Of a stretch of 64,000 nt of DNA, positions 34,746-46,606 are shown one piece after another (the first letter of the stretch is position 1; every line of letters begins with the position of its first letter). This stretch comes from Paraphysomonas bandaiensis (lineage: Eukaryota; Chrysophyceae). Both the position numbers and the translations under genes were made by a program. Where the stretch lies: the NCBI GenBank assembly GCA_965644295.1, contig CBFFRP010000144.1:1-64000 (forward strand), given 5' to 3'. The notes under the pieces were generated by a model. It did not search any database and was not told the origin of the DNA. It saw only the letters and a list, made by a program, of their open reading frames with translations.

Positions 34746-35963
34746 AGATATGTAGATATGGAGCTGCTGTACTTGCATTAAATGGAGCCTGGCCACACAC
34801 TAAAGAACAAACTCTTTGCAAATTACTGTAACAATTGTCCTTTAATGACTATGAGTAGCGACTACAAGCAACAAGTATCATCTATAGATTTAAGCTGATG
34901 GGGCATAACACTGATAAGTACATGGGCGGAGATACGATAGTAGCGGCGAGAATCACTTGTGCGCAGCAGGTAGTTTGAAATCAGCATATCTCTCTGCGTA
35001 GGATGCACTTGGGGAATATGGCCTCTCTATGGGTGCTATATATGTACAGACTTCTGCAGTTGGTGTTCATATGGTTTGGGAGTGATAACCGCTGTGTCTC
35101 TGGCATTGACTGGGATGCTTCTCAAGAATAAGAATAAGTTGGAATCAGAGGACAAAAGTATGTCCTGGTACGGGGTGGACGTACTTGACGTGTACTGATA
35201 TCGAGGGCACAGTGTCATGTATTCGATCTTATAACAACATTAGAGCAGCAGGAAATGATGAAACTCTATTGCTCCAGTGCTATCCTTTAGTAGTGAATGT
35301 CTTATTATTAGAAATTGGCCTGTAAGAGTCAGAACTACTGCTATCCTTTGTCAAAGCAATCGACAGCAATACTTTCTGCGTCTCAGCAACCCCATGTACA
35401 TCTGTTTTAGAATTAATTCGTGTAAATTGAAAATATGTGTTTATCTACTTCAGCAAACATATTTTTGGAGTTATGGTTTCAGTGTTGCTCTTTTCTTTCC
35501 ATTGATAGATTTTTTTAAATATTGCATGATGTATGTTAAGAAAGCAAGCTGTTTAAAGTTTTCACTGAATATCGTATATCATTATATTCTAGCTGCTAGT
35601 TACTTAAATGCTTTATTATTTTCATGTATCTACTCCTTGTTTCGGTACACACGTTTGTCAAACCATAACAGGGAATTCTTCGTAGGGAAAAGTCATAATT
35701 GCACTTATCATTTACCTGCCATATTTAGTGAGTCAAACATTCACTTTATTCGCAGTTCATTATTGCCACTAACACACGCATATCAAGAGAAAACTCGTCA
35801 TATTTCCTCATGAGAGCATTACACTAACAATTAAGGAGACATCCTCTTATATACATATAGAGCTACGTTGAAATGACTCGCTAATGCTACAATATCGCAG
35901 CTACTTTAATTTGTATGTACAGCAACATTTAATATAGAAAACATTCAATAACTGTCCGCATAT
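34746..35963. other. Intergenic region with one unsupported 178-codon frame
   Basis: AT-rich sequence. A 178-codon plus-strand frame at 35277-35813 has hydrophobic stretches and no recognised domain. Its start overlaps a segment (35293-35345) related to 63243-63290, so it is probably chance coding in repeat-derived DNA. Confidence 0.35.
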
Positions 35964-37823
35964 TTACGATTCATCACTAAGGTCACCATCGTCGTCGTCT
36001 TCTTCATCGCTATCACTTAGACCACCGTCATTTTCGGCTTCATCGTCAGCGTCACCAGCCAAGGCGCGCAACTTGGCCTCCCGCAATTTTTCTTTTTGTT
36101 CCTTCACCCTGAAACAAGAAAACACAATATCACCTCCAATACTCAGTAAATAGAATGACGTACGCTTGTATTTGTGCGTTCAGTTTTTCCCTCTTCTCTA
36201 TCGCGCGCTGCTCGTGGAGTTCAGTGCGCACTTGCTGAACGTAGTCATCTAGGAAAAGTTTCCGTTTAGGAGCGAACATAATCTCCTTATTCTTATTCTG
36301 GGTATGGTAGAAGTCTTCACGTTCCTTCTTCAATAATCTGAATGTTCCAGATCAGCACCACACAGAGGTAGAGATATACACAATTAGCAAGGGTAAAGGA
36401 GTGATACCTGATGACTCCTGCTAAAGTGAGCCCTTCTTTTACATGTGGCCAAAACCTAACGATGCGTTTGCTCTCAGGTGGAGGGGTAGTAACCACGCCG
36501 CTTCCTTCTATCGAGCCCCTAGGGAAAAAATACAATTAACAATACGCAGCACTAGATATACACTATCACACAGTCCATACATACGGTGCACCACTATCAG
36601 AGAAGAACTTACTTTTCAAATGACCCTTCATACTTATATCCTGTGACCTTCGACACGAGCATTCCCCTACCATGTGGCATTCCATCTGCCCACTCCCCCT
36701 CATACACTAAGCCACAGGGTAGCTCTAGGCGTCCCTTACCCCACCGTTTTCCCCACTTCCAGGAACCTTGATACCGTGTTCCTCCATTACATTCCAACAA
36801 TCCCTCTCCATGAAACTTCCCTTTTCGCCACTCCCCTTCATAACTGCTTCCTACAGGATACTCCGCCCGACCTTTACCTTCACAGTTGTTATTCTTAAAC
36901 TCGCCTCTATACCCCATCCCATCAGAAAAAAGGTAATAGCCTTCACCATGCATCATTCCAGCCTTCCACTCACCATCGTAAGAGTAGTAGCTCTCTCTAC
37001 CCTCGCTGTTAAGAATATTCCCTGGGGCACGAGCAAATCCCACAGGTGCCTGGTAGTTCTCCTTAACTCCGACCTTCCACCTTTCTGTTGTAATTGGCTT
37101 TTTTTTCACCGGCAAGTCGTGGTCGAACACGGGATATGCCGATTTCCTTATTTCTTCTGATTCGTCAGGCGGACGGGTGTACCGATATTTCTTGCCCAAT
37201 AGATGTTGTTTGTGTCGCTCTTTGTACTCTTCGAGCTTCTTTCGGCTCAAATACAAAGGACGCGCGTAGGCATCAAAGTTTCGACTTTCAGCAATGCTGT
37301 TATAAATGGCTTTTGATATCTCACCGTGTGGTTGCATTTTGTCGCTTCGATCGAAGTGTACCAAGTGCTCAATGTGACGTTCCACATTCGGTATTCGATG
37401 GCGAGCCAGAAACTTCTGAAAGTACCGCACATGGGTTAAAAATTGCTGCTTTTCGGTCTCGTTTACTAATCTTTCAATCCCTGAGAATGATATAAGTCAG
37501 TTGCGGGTTATCATGAGATGAGTATGATATAAGTCAGTTGCGGGTTATCATGAGATGAGTATGATATAAGGCAGTTGCGGGTTAGCATGTGATGTGTATG
37601 ATGATATCAGGGTGGGGTGACCTGGAGCGATCTCACAACAGCTCTTTCTTGGAGCATATGTGTGCAGAGACTCAGCTACAGTGTCATCTTCATAATCATC
37701 TGAATCTACTGACACTGAGGAGGATGCTGCTGTTCGTGAAGTTGATGCTGCTGTTCGTAACACTGTTCGTGTGCTTCCAGTGCGATGATAGCTGGTGTCC
37801 ACCTGACTGCTCTTGTCTGTCAT
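35964..37823 (-). CDS. MORN-repeat protein, probably cilium-associated
   Basis: Five exons agree in phase (minus): 37823-37622, 37480-36613, 36518-36408, 36337-36164, 36108-35964, giving 499 residues. A Ser/Thr-rich N-terminus is followed by a conserved-looking segment (IERLVNETEKQQFLTHVRYF ... NVERHIEHLVHFDRSD). At least six MORN motifs follow around residues 220-345, for example YDGEWKAGMMHGEGYY, YEGEWRKGKFHGEGLL and YEGEWADGMPHGRGML. The C-terminus is a Lys/Glu coiled coil ending in an acidic DSDEEDDDDGD tail. MORN motifs bind membranes or scaffold cytoskeletal structures; a ciliary role is inferred from its CFAP410-like divergent neighbour. Intron 1 carries three tandem ~37-nt units. Confidence 0.85.
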
Positions 37824-38191
37824 CACACAGAGAGACACACACAAACAAACATCTATCAACCCTATCAAACAAACCGTTCAATTAGGAGCCTGCTCTACTC
37901 TGCTCTGTTACTGGGACGAGACCGTCTGTCTGTTGACTGTCTGTATGTGTATATACGACTCGTAGCATGTGTATAACCTACAGGCCGACACAGTATACAT
38001 GGACTATACAGTGTATACCAGTATTCTGTATATATATGCTGTACCACACCATACGCTGCAGCAGTACAAGCAGCACAGTACAGCAGTGCAGTGCAGTGCA
38101 CCAACGACTAGATCTATATGCTGTACATGTACATATACACACACACAGCACTGCATCACACTTACATACCCAACAAACAGCTGAGAACAAC

Positions 38192-38935
38192 ATGATCCCC
38201 AACGATGATGATAACCTCCTCACAAACGACTCCATCCTGCGCATATCCGGCAAGAGCTCCTACAGTGAAGTGGTGAAACTGAACGCCTTTGCTCTCGGTC
38301 TGGACATCAGCAGCAGCAGGCTGTACCTGGATCTGAGTCGCTTCACCGGCCTGCGCATCATATCCATGTCTCTCAATAGAGTGTCATCTCTCAGACCATT
38401 CGCACTATGCAAGACACTCCATGAGCTTCATCTGAGGAAGAACACCGTGCACGATATCAGTGAAGTGAGGCATCTGATGAGACTGAGAGAGCTGCACACT
38501 CTGCTGCTATCAGACAATCCGTGCTGCTCGACACACTCATACAGACTTAAAGTCATAAGAGTCTTATCGACATTAAAGAAACTAGACTCGAGTTTGATTT
38601 CAGAAGAGGAATTCATTGAGAGCCAATCAGATGAGCTGAAGAGTTTTGATGATGAGATTAAACAGAAACTCAATGAGGACACAGTCGAGCCGGAGGTGAG
38701 TGAGACAGATTCTCCATGCGATGATGCTGCAGTTGAAGCTACTGTGACTAAGAAAGTGTGCGGTACTGTTATGGAAGAGAAGCCAAATCCCACTCTGCGA
38801 TCAAATGCTTTCCTGGCATCAAAGCATCTCATTAATGACATGTCAGCTACTGAGCTAAGCTTGCTAATTGAACACTGCACGGAAAGGCTCAGAATAATTG
38901 AAAATGAGAAACCTTCTTGTTCCTTTATAAAGTAA
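38192..38935 (+). CDS. CFAP410: CFAP410 (C21orf2)-like leucine-rich repeat ciliary protein
   Basis: A single exon of 247 residues from the ATG at 38192. The LRR block spans residues ~28-135: VVKLNAFALGLDISSSRLYL, LRIISMSLNRVSSLRPFALC, LHELHLRKNTVHDISEVRHL, LLLSDNPCC, then LRVIRVL-like VIRVLSTLKKLDSSLISEEE. The NPCC with a following TLKKLD cap is the CFAP410 pattern. A C-terminal helix (ATELSLLIEHCTERLRIIE) corresponds to the known oligomerising helix of that family. CFAP410 acts at the basal body/ciliary base and with NEK1 in animals. It lies 369 bp from, and divergent to, the MORN gene. Confidence 0.85.
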   Translation: MIPNDDDNLLTNDSILRISGKSSYSEVVKLNAFALGLDISSSRLYLDLSRFTGLRIISMSLNRVSSLRPFALCKTLHELHLRKNTVHDISEVRHLMRLRELHTLLLSDNPCCSTHSYRLKVIRVLSTLKKLDSSLISEEEFIESQSDELKSFDDEIKQKLNEDTVEPEVSETDSPCDDAAVEATVTKKVCGTVMEEKPNPTLRSNAFLASKHLINDMSATELSLLIEHCTERLRIIENEKPSCSFIK

Positions 38936-39503
38936 GATACTATTCGTTTAGGGTGCTATGTACAAAGATGATGTTAATAATTATTTTTAAAAGCTTTATC
39001 GACTTATCGAAAGTTTATATGATTTGATATATTGCTTATGCTTTGAGTGGATAGCACTATATATAGTAGAGGTTGAGTCTTATCTTCTGCGGTAGTAGTC
39101 AGAAGCTAATTTTCATCTTATTTCGTCCTCGTACTGTGTCATATTTTTCAGGCAAAAGGCTAGTATTCCTCTTTACTAGTCTATATCTTATCCTTTTTCA
39201 TATTTCTATTACGTATACTTAATTGTTTTATCAGCTTTAATTAGTGATGCGGCTATAAGCTATAAGGCTTTAGCTATTGTGAAAAAGGAATAGCTACAAC
39301 CATTCCTGAAACTTTACTACCGTGTCTATGTTTACTTGGCAATGATTCATTTCACATTTACGACTGCATTACAGGGTTCGTTCCTGCCACTGTTAAATCG
39401 TAAGGCATAATATATGTTCCCTTTATTATCATCTCAAAAAAGATTACTTTCGCAACAGATATGTACACTACTTGCCACTATTACTACCAGTATAGTTGCA
39501 GCC
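38936..39503. other. Intergenic region between convergent genes
   Basis: About 570 bp of AT-rich sequence between the CFAP410-like and CSPP1-like genes' 3' ends. Nothing recognised. Confidence 0.5.
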
Positions 39504-42500
39504 TTACTCCTGAGTATAAGTTCTATCTTCATACCCATATGTCTCTTGTTCCCCTTGTTGATAGTATTCGTCTCCATATCCACCTTGATAGTACTCGGCA
39601 TTCCCGTTTTCATCATATCCACCTTGATAGTACTCGGCATTCCCATTTTCATCGTAGCTGTTATCATAGTAGCCACCCTCACCATATTGACTGTCATGAT
39701 AATAGCTATTTGCATAATCTTCATCTACATTCTCTACAGACCCATCGCCATACAGGGCATCATTAGCATAGTCTTTTCCCGTATCGTAACCTTTCTGAAA
39801 GTCCTCATATCGTCCACTCCCAACACCTGAATATGGTGATACCTTGCCACTTTTATTCTTCAGGGCCTCAACAGCAGCGCGCTTAGAAGACTCCGAAACA
39901 TCCCACTTGCCTCTCGATCCCGCACTACCAACACTTCGCTCGCTCCTATCGTTCCCACTGGATGGTCTGCCCATGTCATCTGGGTTAATGCGGTTGCTAC
40001 CAGTGGCCGGCCGACTTCCAGTCTCATGAATTCCTGAATGGCGGGATGAAGGTCTGCTCTGATCACCACCACGACTATGACGGCCAGATTCCGGTCTGCT
40101 CATGTCATCTGGGTTAATGCGGTTGCTACCAGTGGCCGGCCGACTTCCAGTCTCATGAATTCCTGAATGGCGGGATGAAGGTCTGCTCTGATCACCACCA
40201 CGACTATGACGGCCAGATTCCGGTCTGCTCATGTCATCTGGGTTAATGCGGTTGCTACCAGTGGTCGGCCGACTTCCAGTCTCATGAATTCCTGAATGGC
40301 GGGATGAAGGTCTGCTCTGATCACCATCACGACTATGACGGCCAGATTCCGGTCTGCTCATGTCATCTGGGTTAATGCGGTTGCTACCAGTGGCCGGCCG
40401 ACTTCCAGTCCCATGAATTCCTGAATGGCGGGATGAAGGTCTGCTCTGATCACCACCACGACTATGACGGCCAGATTCCGGTCTGCTCATGTCATCTGGG
40501 TTAATGTGGTTGCTACCAGTGGTCGGCCGACTTCCAGTCTCATGAATTCCTGAATGGCGGGATGAAGGTCTGCTCATGTCATCTGGGTTAATGCGGTTGC
40601 TACCAGTGGCCGGCCGACTTCCAGTCTCATGAATTCCTGAATGGCGGGATGAAGGTCTGCTCTGATCACCACCACGACTATGACGGCCAGATTCCGGTCT
40701 GCTCATGTCATCTGGGTTAATGCGGTTGCTACCAGTGGTCGGCCGACTTCCAGTCTCATGAATTCCTGAATGGCGGGATGAAGGTCTGCTCTGATCACCA
40801 TCACGACTATGACGGCCAGATTCCGGTCTGCTCATGTCATCTGGGTTAATGCGGTTGCTACCAGTGGCCGGCCGACTTCCAGTCCCATGAATTCCTGAAT
40901 GGCGGGATGAAGGTCTGCTCTGATCACCACCACGACTATGACGGCCAGATTCCGGTCTGCTCATGTCATCTGGGTTAATGTGGTTGCTACCAGTGGTCGG
41001 CCGACTTCCAGTCTCATGAATTCCTGAATGGCGGGATGAAGGTCTGCTCATGTCATCTGGGTTAATGCGGTTGCTACCAGTGGCCGGCCGACTTCCAGTC
41101 TCATGAATTCCTGAATGGCGGGATGAAGGTCTGCTCTGATCACCACCACGACTATGACGGCCAGATTCCGGTCTGCTCATGTCATCTGGGTTAATGCGGT
41201 TGCTACCAGTGGTCGGCCGACTTCCAGTCTCATGAATTCCTGAATGGCGGGATGAAGGTCTGCTCTGATCACCACCACGACTATGACGGCCAGATTCCGG
41301 TCTGCTCATGTCATCTGGGTTAATGCGGTTGCTACCAGTGGCCGGCCGACTTCCAGTCTCATGAATTCCTGAATGGCGGGATGAAGGTCTATCCATATGG
41401 GTATTCGACGATGAGTTCCTGTCGGTAGCTGGTCTAAATGAATTTGCGGCAAAGTTATCCCGGATACTAACTCCGGCCTCGTCTTGATCCCGTATCATTT
41501 GCTGCATCATCTCCTTCTCTGCTGCTGTTGCAGCTGCATATCAGTTATCAACTAAGGTAATTAGAGTGTTAGTACCAACTTACATTGCACGTTAAACTCC
41601 CCGCAGCTACTCAATAGAGCGTCTTCCTCCCCAACGTATCCTGCACCGTCTGTGGGACCACTATGGGATATACGTAGCGCAGGGGCAGATGGAACTACAA
41701 GTACTTCATCTTCGGCAACGTGGTCTGAATATTCTCTCCTGTCAGAATCTAACAGTTCTTATCATTAACATACCACATACATGAAAGGTCATTATTTACC
41801 TCTTGAAGCTAACTTTCTTCCAGCAGATGTCAACGGCCGACTATGAGCACCATGATTAGAACCAAATCCACCACTCTGTAGAAGAAGGTTATCCCTAATA
41901 TGAGCACCGCTTTGCGCTATGAGCCTATCCAGCTGCTCATCTGATCTCCTTGGGTCATACTTTGAGTGTGGATTATTTCGCCATCTCCTATCCGAATCGA
42001 CAGCCTCGCGAAGCTTTTTTTCTTGTGAATTAACTAGCGCAGTGAGAGGAGACTTCGGAACACTGCTGTGAGATGATGCATGAACTGGGGATACGTCTAA
42101 CTCACGCGGCCTCTGCTGGCTCTGAGCGCTATGCTGAGGTGTTCTGTTTCCCATGAACATTAGCAGTGACTCTGAAGCCAGGGATCGCTCAACCATAGAC
42201 AGCTCGCTCCCTGATTGTTCAACAGTAGTCTGTCGGCCGTCTCGAGGAGGCACTTTCATAATTGCAAGATCAGCCAGGAGACCATCTGGGCCCCATGCTG
42301 GATCCACAAGCTTTGAGTTCGACACAATTGATCGGTCTCCGTCACCGATCTTTTGTCCAATTGCAGTACGTGAGGGGTGAAGATTGCTCATAGGCGTAGT
42401 CCCACGCCTGGTAGGAAACCCCCTGTTATGCTGCCAATCTACTACAAAGAGATCTTCATCATCCACATTGTCGCGATATTCATACGACTCTTCAACATGA

Positions 42501-44995
42501 GTGCCTAGGCGAGTATCGCGTGCATTAGCTCGGGGGGGTAAGCCCTGGTGACTGTCTCGAGGCCTTGTATCAGTTTCCGGTACGGGTACTGGCACTGACA
42601 CCGACTCCAATGACCCTCCAGGAGTAGCAGCTCGTCTGCTTTCCATTTGGAAGGATTCCCGTCCCACGCCTGTGTCAGAATGAATCCCCAGATCCTCAAG
42701 TAGGGGATATACCATTGGAATTTGCGGTGCCGCCACACGAGAACTCGGAATCGACCGGCTGGACGCCTGTTGTTGGCTATACCTGGTCCTACCAGTTACC
42801 TTTCTACTAGGGGATTCAGAGGGGTCTGATCGACGACCTATCGGGGACCCATCATCACTCTCGGCATTCGCAATATCACGATCCTCGTGACGTACGGAAG
42901 GTCTCTGCTGTTCTCTGCTATTCGCTGCATGTCGTTCCCGCATGGCATTCGTCGCAGCCGCAACAGCCGCCATCTCTAAACGACTTATACGCGCCCTCTC
43001 CCGTTCAACCTCTTCTGCAATATCCTTCTCAATGTCTGCATCTCTATCTCGATCCCTTTCTTTGTCCCGCTCAGGCGACACTTGGTTCTGCTGAGAAGGG
43101 GTATGAGGAGGAACTGACTTCTTTCTATTAGGACTCCCATACGCCTCTCTCGCTTTCTGCTCCAGACGTTCATCTTCCAGCCGCTGTCTTTTCTCTTCTT
43201 CCTCTTTGAGACGCTTCTTTTCAGCGATCTATAAACACAACGACATCATCACGAGCGTGAGCACTATACATCCTCCACCTGTGCCTCAAGGGCTCTTTGT
43301 TGTTCTATTCGAGCTGCCTTCTTTTGCGCTGCATTAGCATCACTACCCCTCTTGCTTATTTTCCAATCTTCTCCGCCATTTCCTTGTTCTTCCACCCCAC
43401 CTAGTACAAAATTTCCTCCCCCATAAACATCACTGATGAGACGGTTACGAGCCTTAGTAGGTGACTTTTTCGAGGGAGACTGGTCCAAATTGTTGTCTTC
43501 CTCGTCGTAGTGCTGATGCCTATTATGACGCGAATGCTCCCTGCCAGAGTCATGGTCCTCCTGGCGACTTGGGGATGTAGATTTACGATGTCTACCTGCT
43601 TGCTGCTCAATGCTGCCATCACCTTTCTGATATTGTTGTTGATCAATCATATCTTCTCGGTCCATTTCTTCTTCCTGCTTCTTGAGAGCCTCCTTTCGTT
43701 CTGCATCTTGCCTTGCCTGTTCCTCCAGCTGTTTTCTATATTCCTCTTGTCTCCGGCGCTTAGTAGCCTTATCCTCTCCCTCCAGGCTCTGCGCATTCAC
43801 CCGGCCGCTATATACATTGCTTGCACTTTGCATATGAGGCATCTGTCGAGGTACCCGTGACCCCTGTTCGTGCTCTCGCTGTAGGGGGTCATGAGAGAAA
43901 TGGTAGTCTTCAGGCCCGTGCTGGTGTTGATTGAATGGTCTATGATCTTGAACCTGCCCCGAATCTGGAATAGAGGGAGCATGTCGAGGAGGGATATGCC
44001 CCTGTGGACGGCTGTATGGATTGTGGTTGGAATTAGGATAATTCGGCGCTCTTCTGTCAGGTGATAGCGACTGCTCTTTGCTTCCCTGGTGTTGTACACT
44101 TTTTTGTTTCGCACCCTCCTCCAACTGCCTGCGATACTCCGCCTGTCTGGCCCGCCGCAAAGCCTTTTCTTCCTTCTCATCTCGCCCAAATACCATCCCA
44201 GACTGAACATTTTGATGTTGGGGGTTGCGGTTCGGGGGGGAGTAATATGACTCCTGCTGCTGGGGTAGGGGGTAGTGGTTATATGCGTGCTGCTGGGGTG
44301 GGTACTGACTGTACGGCTTCAAATGAGACTGCTGGTAGTCACTGGAGGACTGCTGTTGAGGCTGCTGATACCCACTGTATAACTGCTGTTGAGGTTGTTG
44401 ATACTCATCATATGACCGCTGTCGGGGCTGATCATACTCATTGTTTGGCAGACGATGGCCATTTGGCTGTGTATCGTGTTCTGAGTAGGAGTCAAGGTGT
44501 GAAGGAGCATGAGAGCGCTGGTGATACTGTCGTTCCTGTTCCCGCCTCTGCTCATTCAACTAGAAAAGTAAGTCAGAACAATAAAAAATAACATGAACTC
44601 AATACTTGATGGGAGTACGCTGCTGCTTTAGCAGCTTTCATATTCCTTCTGTCATCATCAGGACCGTACAGCCCGTGCAGATCTCCTTTGGCCCGCCTGG
44701 GCGACTCACTGGCCACTCCATCATATGCAGGGAACATACCACCCCCATCATCATCATAATCATTGGGTCGAGCCACATCATGATAGTCTCTTACAGCCTC
44801 TTTACGATAAGGTGGATCTGATCCATGTGCATGAGAGAGTCTGGAAGCCTGTGACTTCTCTTTCAGCTCTCTCTCGAGTCTCTCCATCTCCATACGCACA
44901 GCAGCCTCGAAGTCATCATCATCTATGCGACCAGCAGGCAGAGGGGCGTCTTGAGGAATTACTTTAGGCGGGGGTTTCACTGGTCGACGATACAT
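39504..44995 (-). CDS. CSPP1: CSPP1-like centrosome/ciliary coiled-coil protein with repeat tail
   Basis: Five exons agree in phase (minus): 44995-44606, 44559-43270, 43228-41800, 41757-41584, 41533-39504, giving 1770 residues. CSPP1-like features are repeated short helices of the form ALRRARQAEYRRQLEEGAKQ and ATKRRRQEEYRKQLEEQARQ, then IAEKKRLKEEEEKRQRLEDE, and a conserved-type ELLDSDRREYSD (exon 4). CSPP1 acts at centrosomes and the ciliary axoneme on microtubules. The N-terminal half is Gln/Tyr/Pro-rich (YQQPQQQ repeats). The last exon is dominated by a 43-residue repeat (SRPSSRHSGIHETGSRP ... INPDDM) and ends in Tyr/Gly-rich YYQGGYDENGNAE repeats and an acidic tail. Orthology rests on motif style and is less sure than the exon structure. 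Confidence 0.7.
39960..41395. repeat. Coding tandem repeat (129-bp unit, 474-bp higher-order unit) in the CSPP1-like last exon
   Basis: About eleven units of ~129 bp, some shortened to 63-66 bp, all in frame. A block with the markers caccatcacgac, ccagtcccatg and ttaatgtggttg recurs with a 474-bp (158-codon) period, for example at 40321 and 40795. The encoded unit carries RPSSRHSGIHETGSRP and RPESGRHSRGGDQ. Confidence 0.95.
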
Positions 44996-46606
44996 CTGTC
45001 TGTGTCTGTGTCTGTGTGTGTGTTATATCCTCAGCTAGTATATATTCCTGTATATGTATGTGTGTGTCTGTGTGTGTGTGTGTCTGTGTGTGTGTGTATA
45101 GCTACACATGAAGAGATCTCATCAACAGACTATCAGGCAGTCTACCGCACATACATATCGGGTAACAGCTAACTCTCTCAGTGGCGTATCGGACTGATAT
45201 GAGTGTGTGTTTCTGCATCACTTGACATCACAGATACACACACTGGAGTATACATACATACGCATACATGCATACCATACCGCTGTGTACATATGAGGCG
45301 TGTGCTCTATATGTATGTTACACACTGCGTAGCGTATACCATCATGGCACTGTATACAGCAGTGTGATGAAGTGGTGGATATTGAGAATGTGGAGATCAT
45401 AAAACCCAAAGTTTCTATCCAGATACCCCTGATTTCTATCACCTACTGCGTGCAACATGTTACATGCATATGGCTTGAACGATATCTAGATATGCATGAT
45501 ACGATGTGGTTGGATATGGTGCTCTATGCGGGCTATTGCCACGACGCTCGTGACGACGCGATGTTAAAATGCATTTTCATTATGGATAGTTCGATATTGG
45601 AGCAACTGATGGTGCCTACACTGTAACAGCAAGTGGTGAATGCACTGTGACTGCTCGGTCACTTCTCTGGCACGCTCCATCACCGTGCTTTGCATGGCAG
45701 CTGATTTAGTCTCTTGAATGTACTAACTATTATTAGGTGCGGTAAGTATTGTGATGATAGTTAGTTTCGCAAGACATGCAACGCGATGCTGCTGCTTGAT
45801 ATATGCATGGTAGGATATATTCATAATACACACAGCACAGAAAGCTTTCAATACAGGAGCTTATTATTATGAGGGGAAAACGTGTGAAAACCTCATATGT
45901 GAATCATTACAAGGCATTCGCGCTTGTATTTGTCTCACTTGCTCAGAAGATTTTATTCATAGTGTTTTTTGAACACGGAATCATGAAATTATTTTAAGTT
46001 GTGAATTTTAATCTGTCATTATACCCTTATGTTCTAAATTTGCCTTCCCTAACCGCAAAATGTAATATCACGGTTTAGTTCTCGAATTCTAATACAATTA
46101 GTGATCTCGAAGTAAGTGTTGAAGTTAGTATATTATCAAATAATCATACAGCTGTATACAAGGGTTATACAACATTATTACAATTTTCCGAAGGTGAATT
46201 TGTTCTCTTCGCTTTATTGTCAGTGTGTATTAGAGGGAATGTGGTTATTACCGGTTTCAAGGAAGTAGCTATCAGTACTAGTTTCAGATCTAGTTTCAAT
46301 GAACTGAACAGTGGAGATCTTACTACTTCTTACTAGTAAATTATTAAGAATGAAATGTGCAAAGAATGATATAATATATACAACTACCACGTACGCAGTA
46401 CGGTGCTTCCTTTATAATACTAACCATATAGAAAACACTACAAAGTCTTTGAAAATGTATGTATACTTAATAACTCGTGTATATACAGTGTACAAACATT
46501 TATGTACAGATCACAACTCAAAACCGACACAGAACAACGGTACATCTAATACCACAACCGTACCTACACGTGCTTACTCAACACCATTAGTAATCGTAGA
46601 CATGGC
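44996..46606. other. Intergenic region, 1.6 kb
   Basis: It starts with TG-rich microsatellite-like sequence (45000-45110) upstream of the CSPP1-like gene, including a tgtatacagcagtgtgatg motif at 45351. The remainder is AT-rich with short chance frames. No gene was supported. Confidence 0.5.

Noticed and set aside
35277-35813. 178-codon frame proposed as a gene
   Set aside because: AT-rich, no domain, and its start lies in a dispersed repeat.
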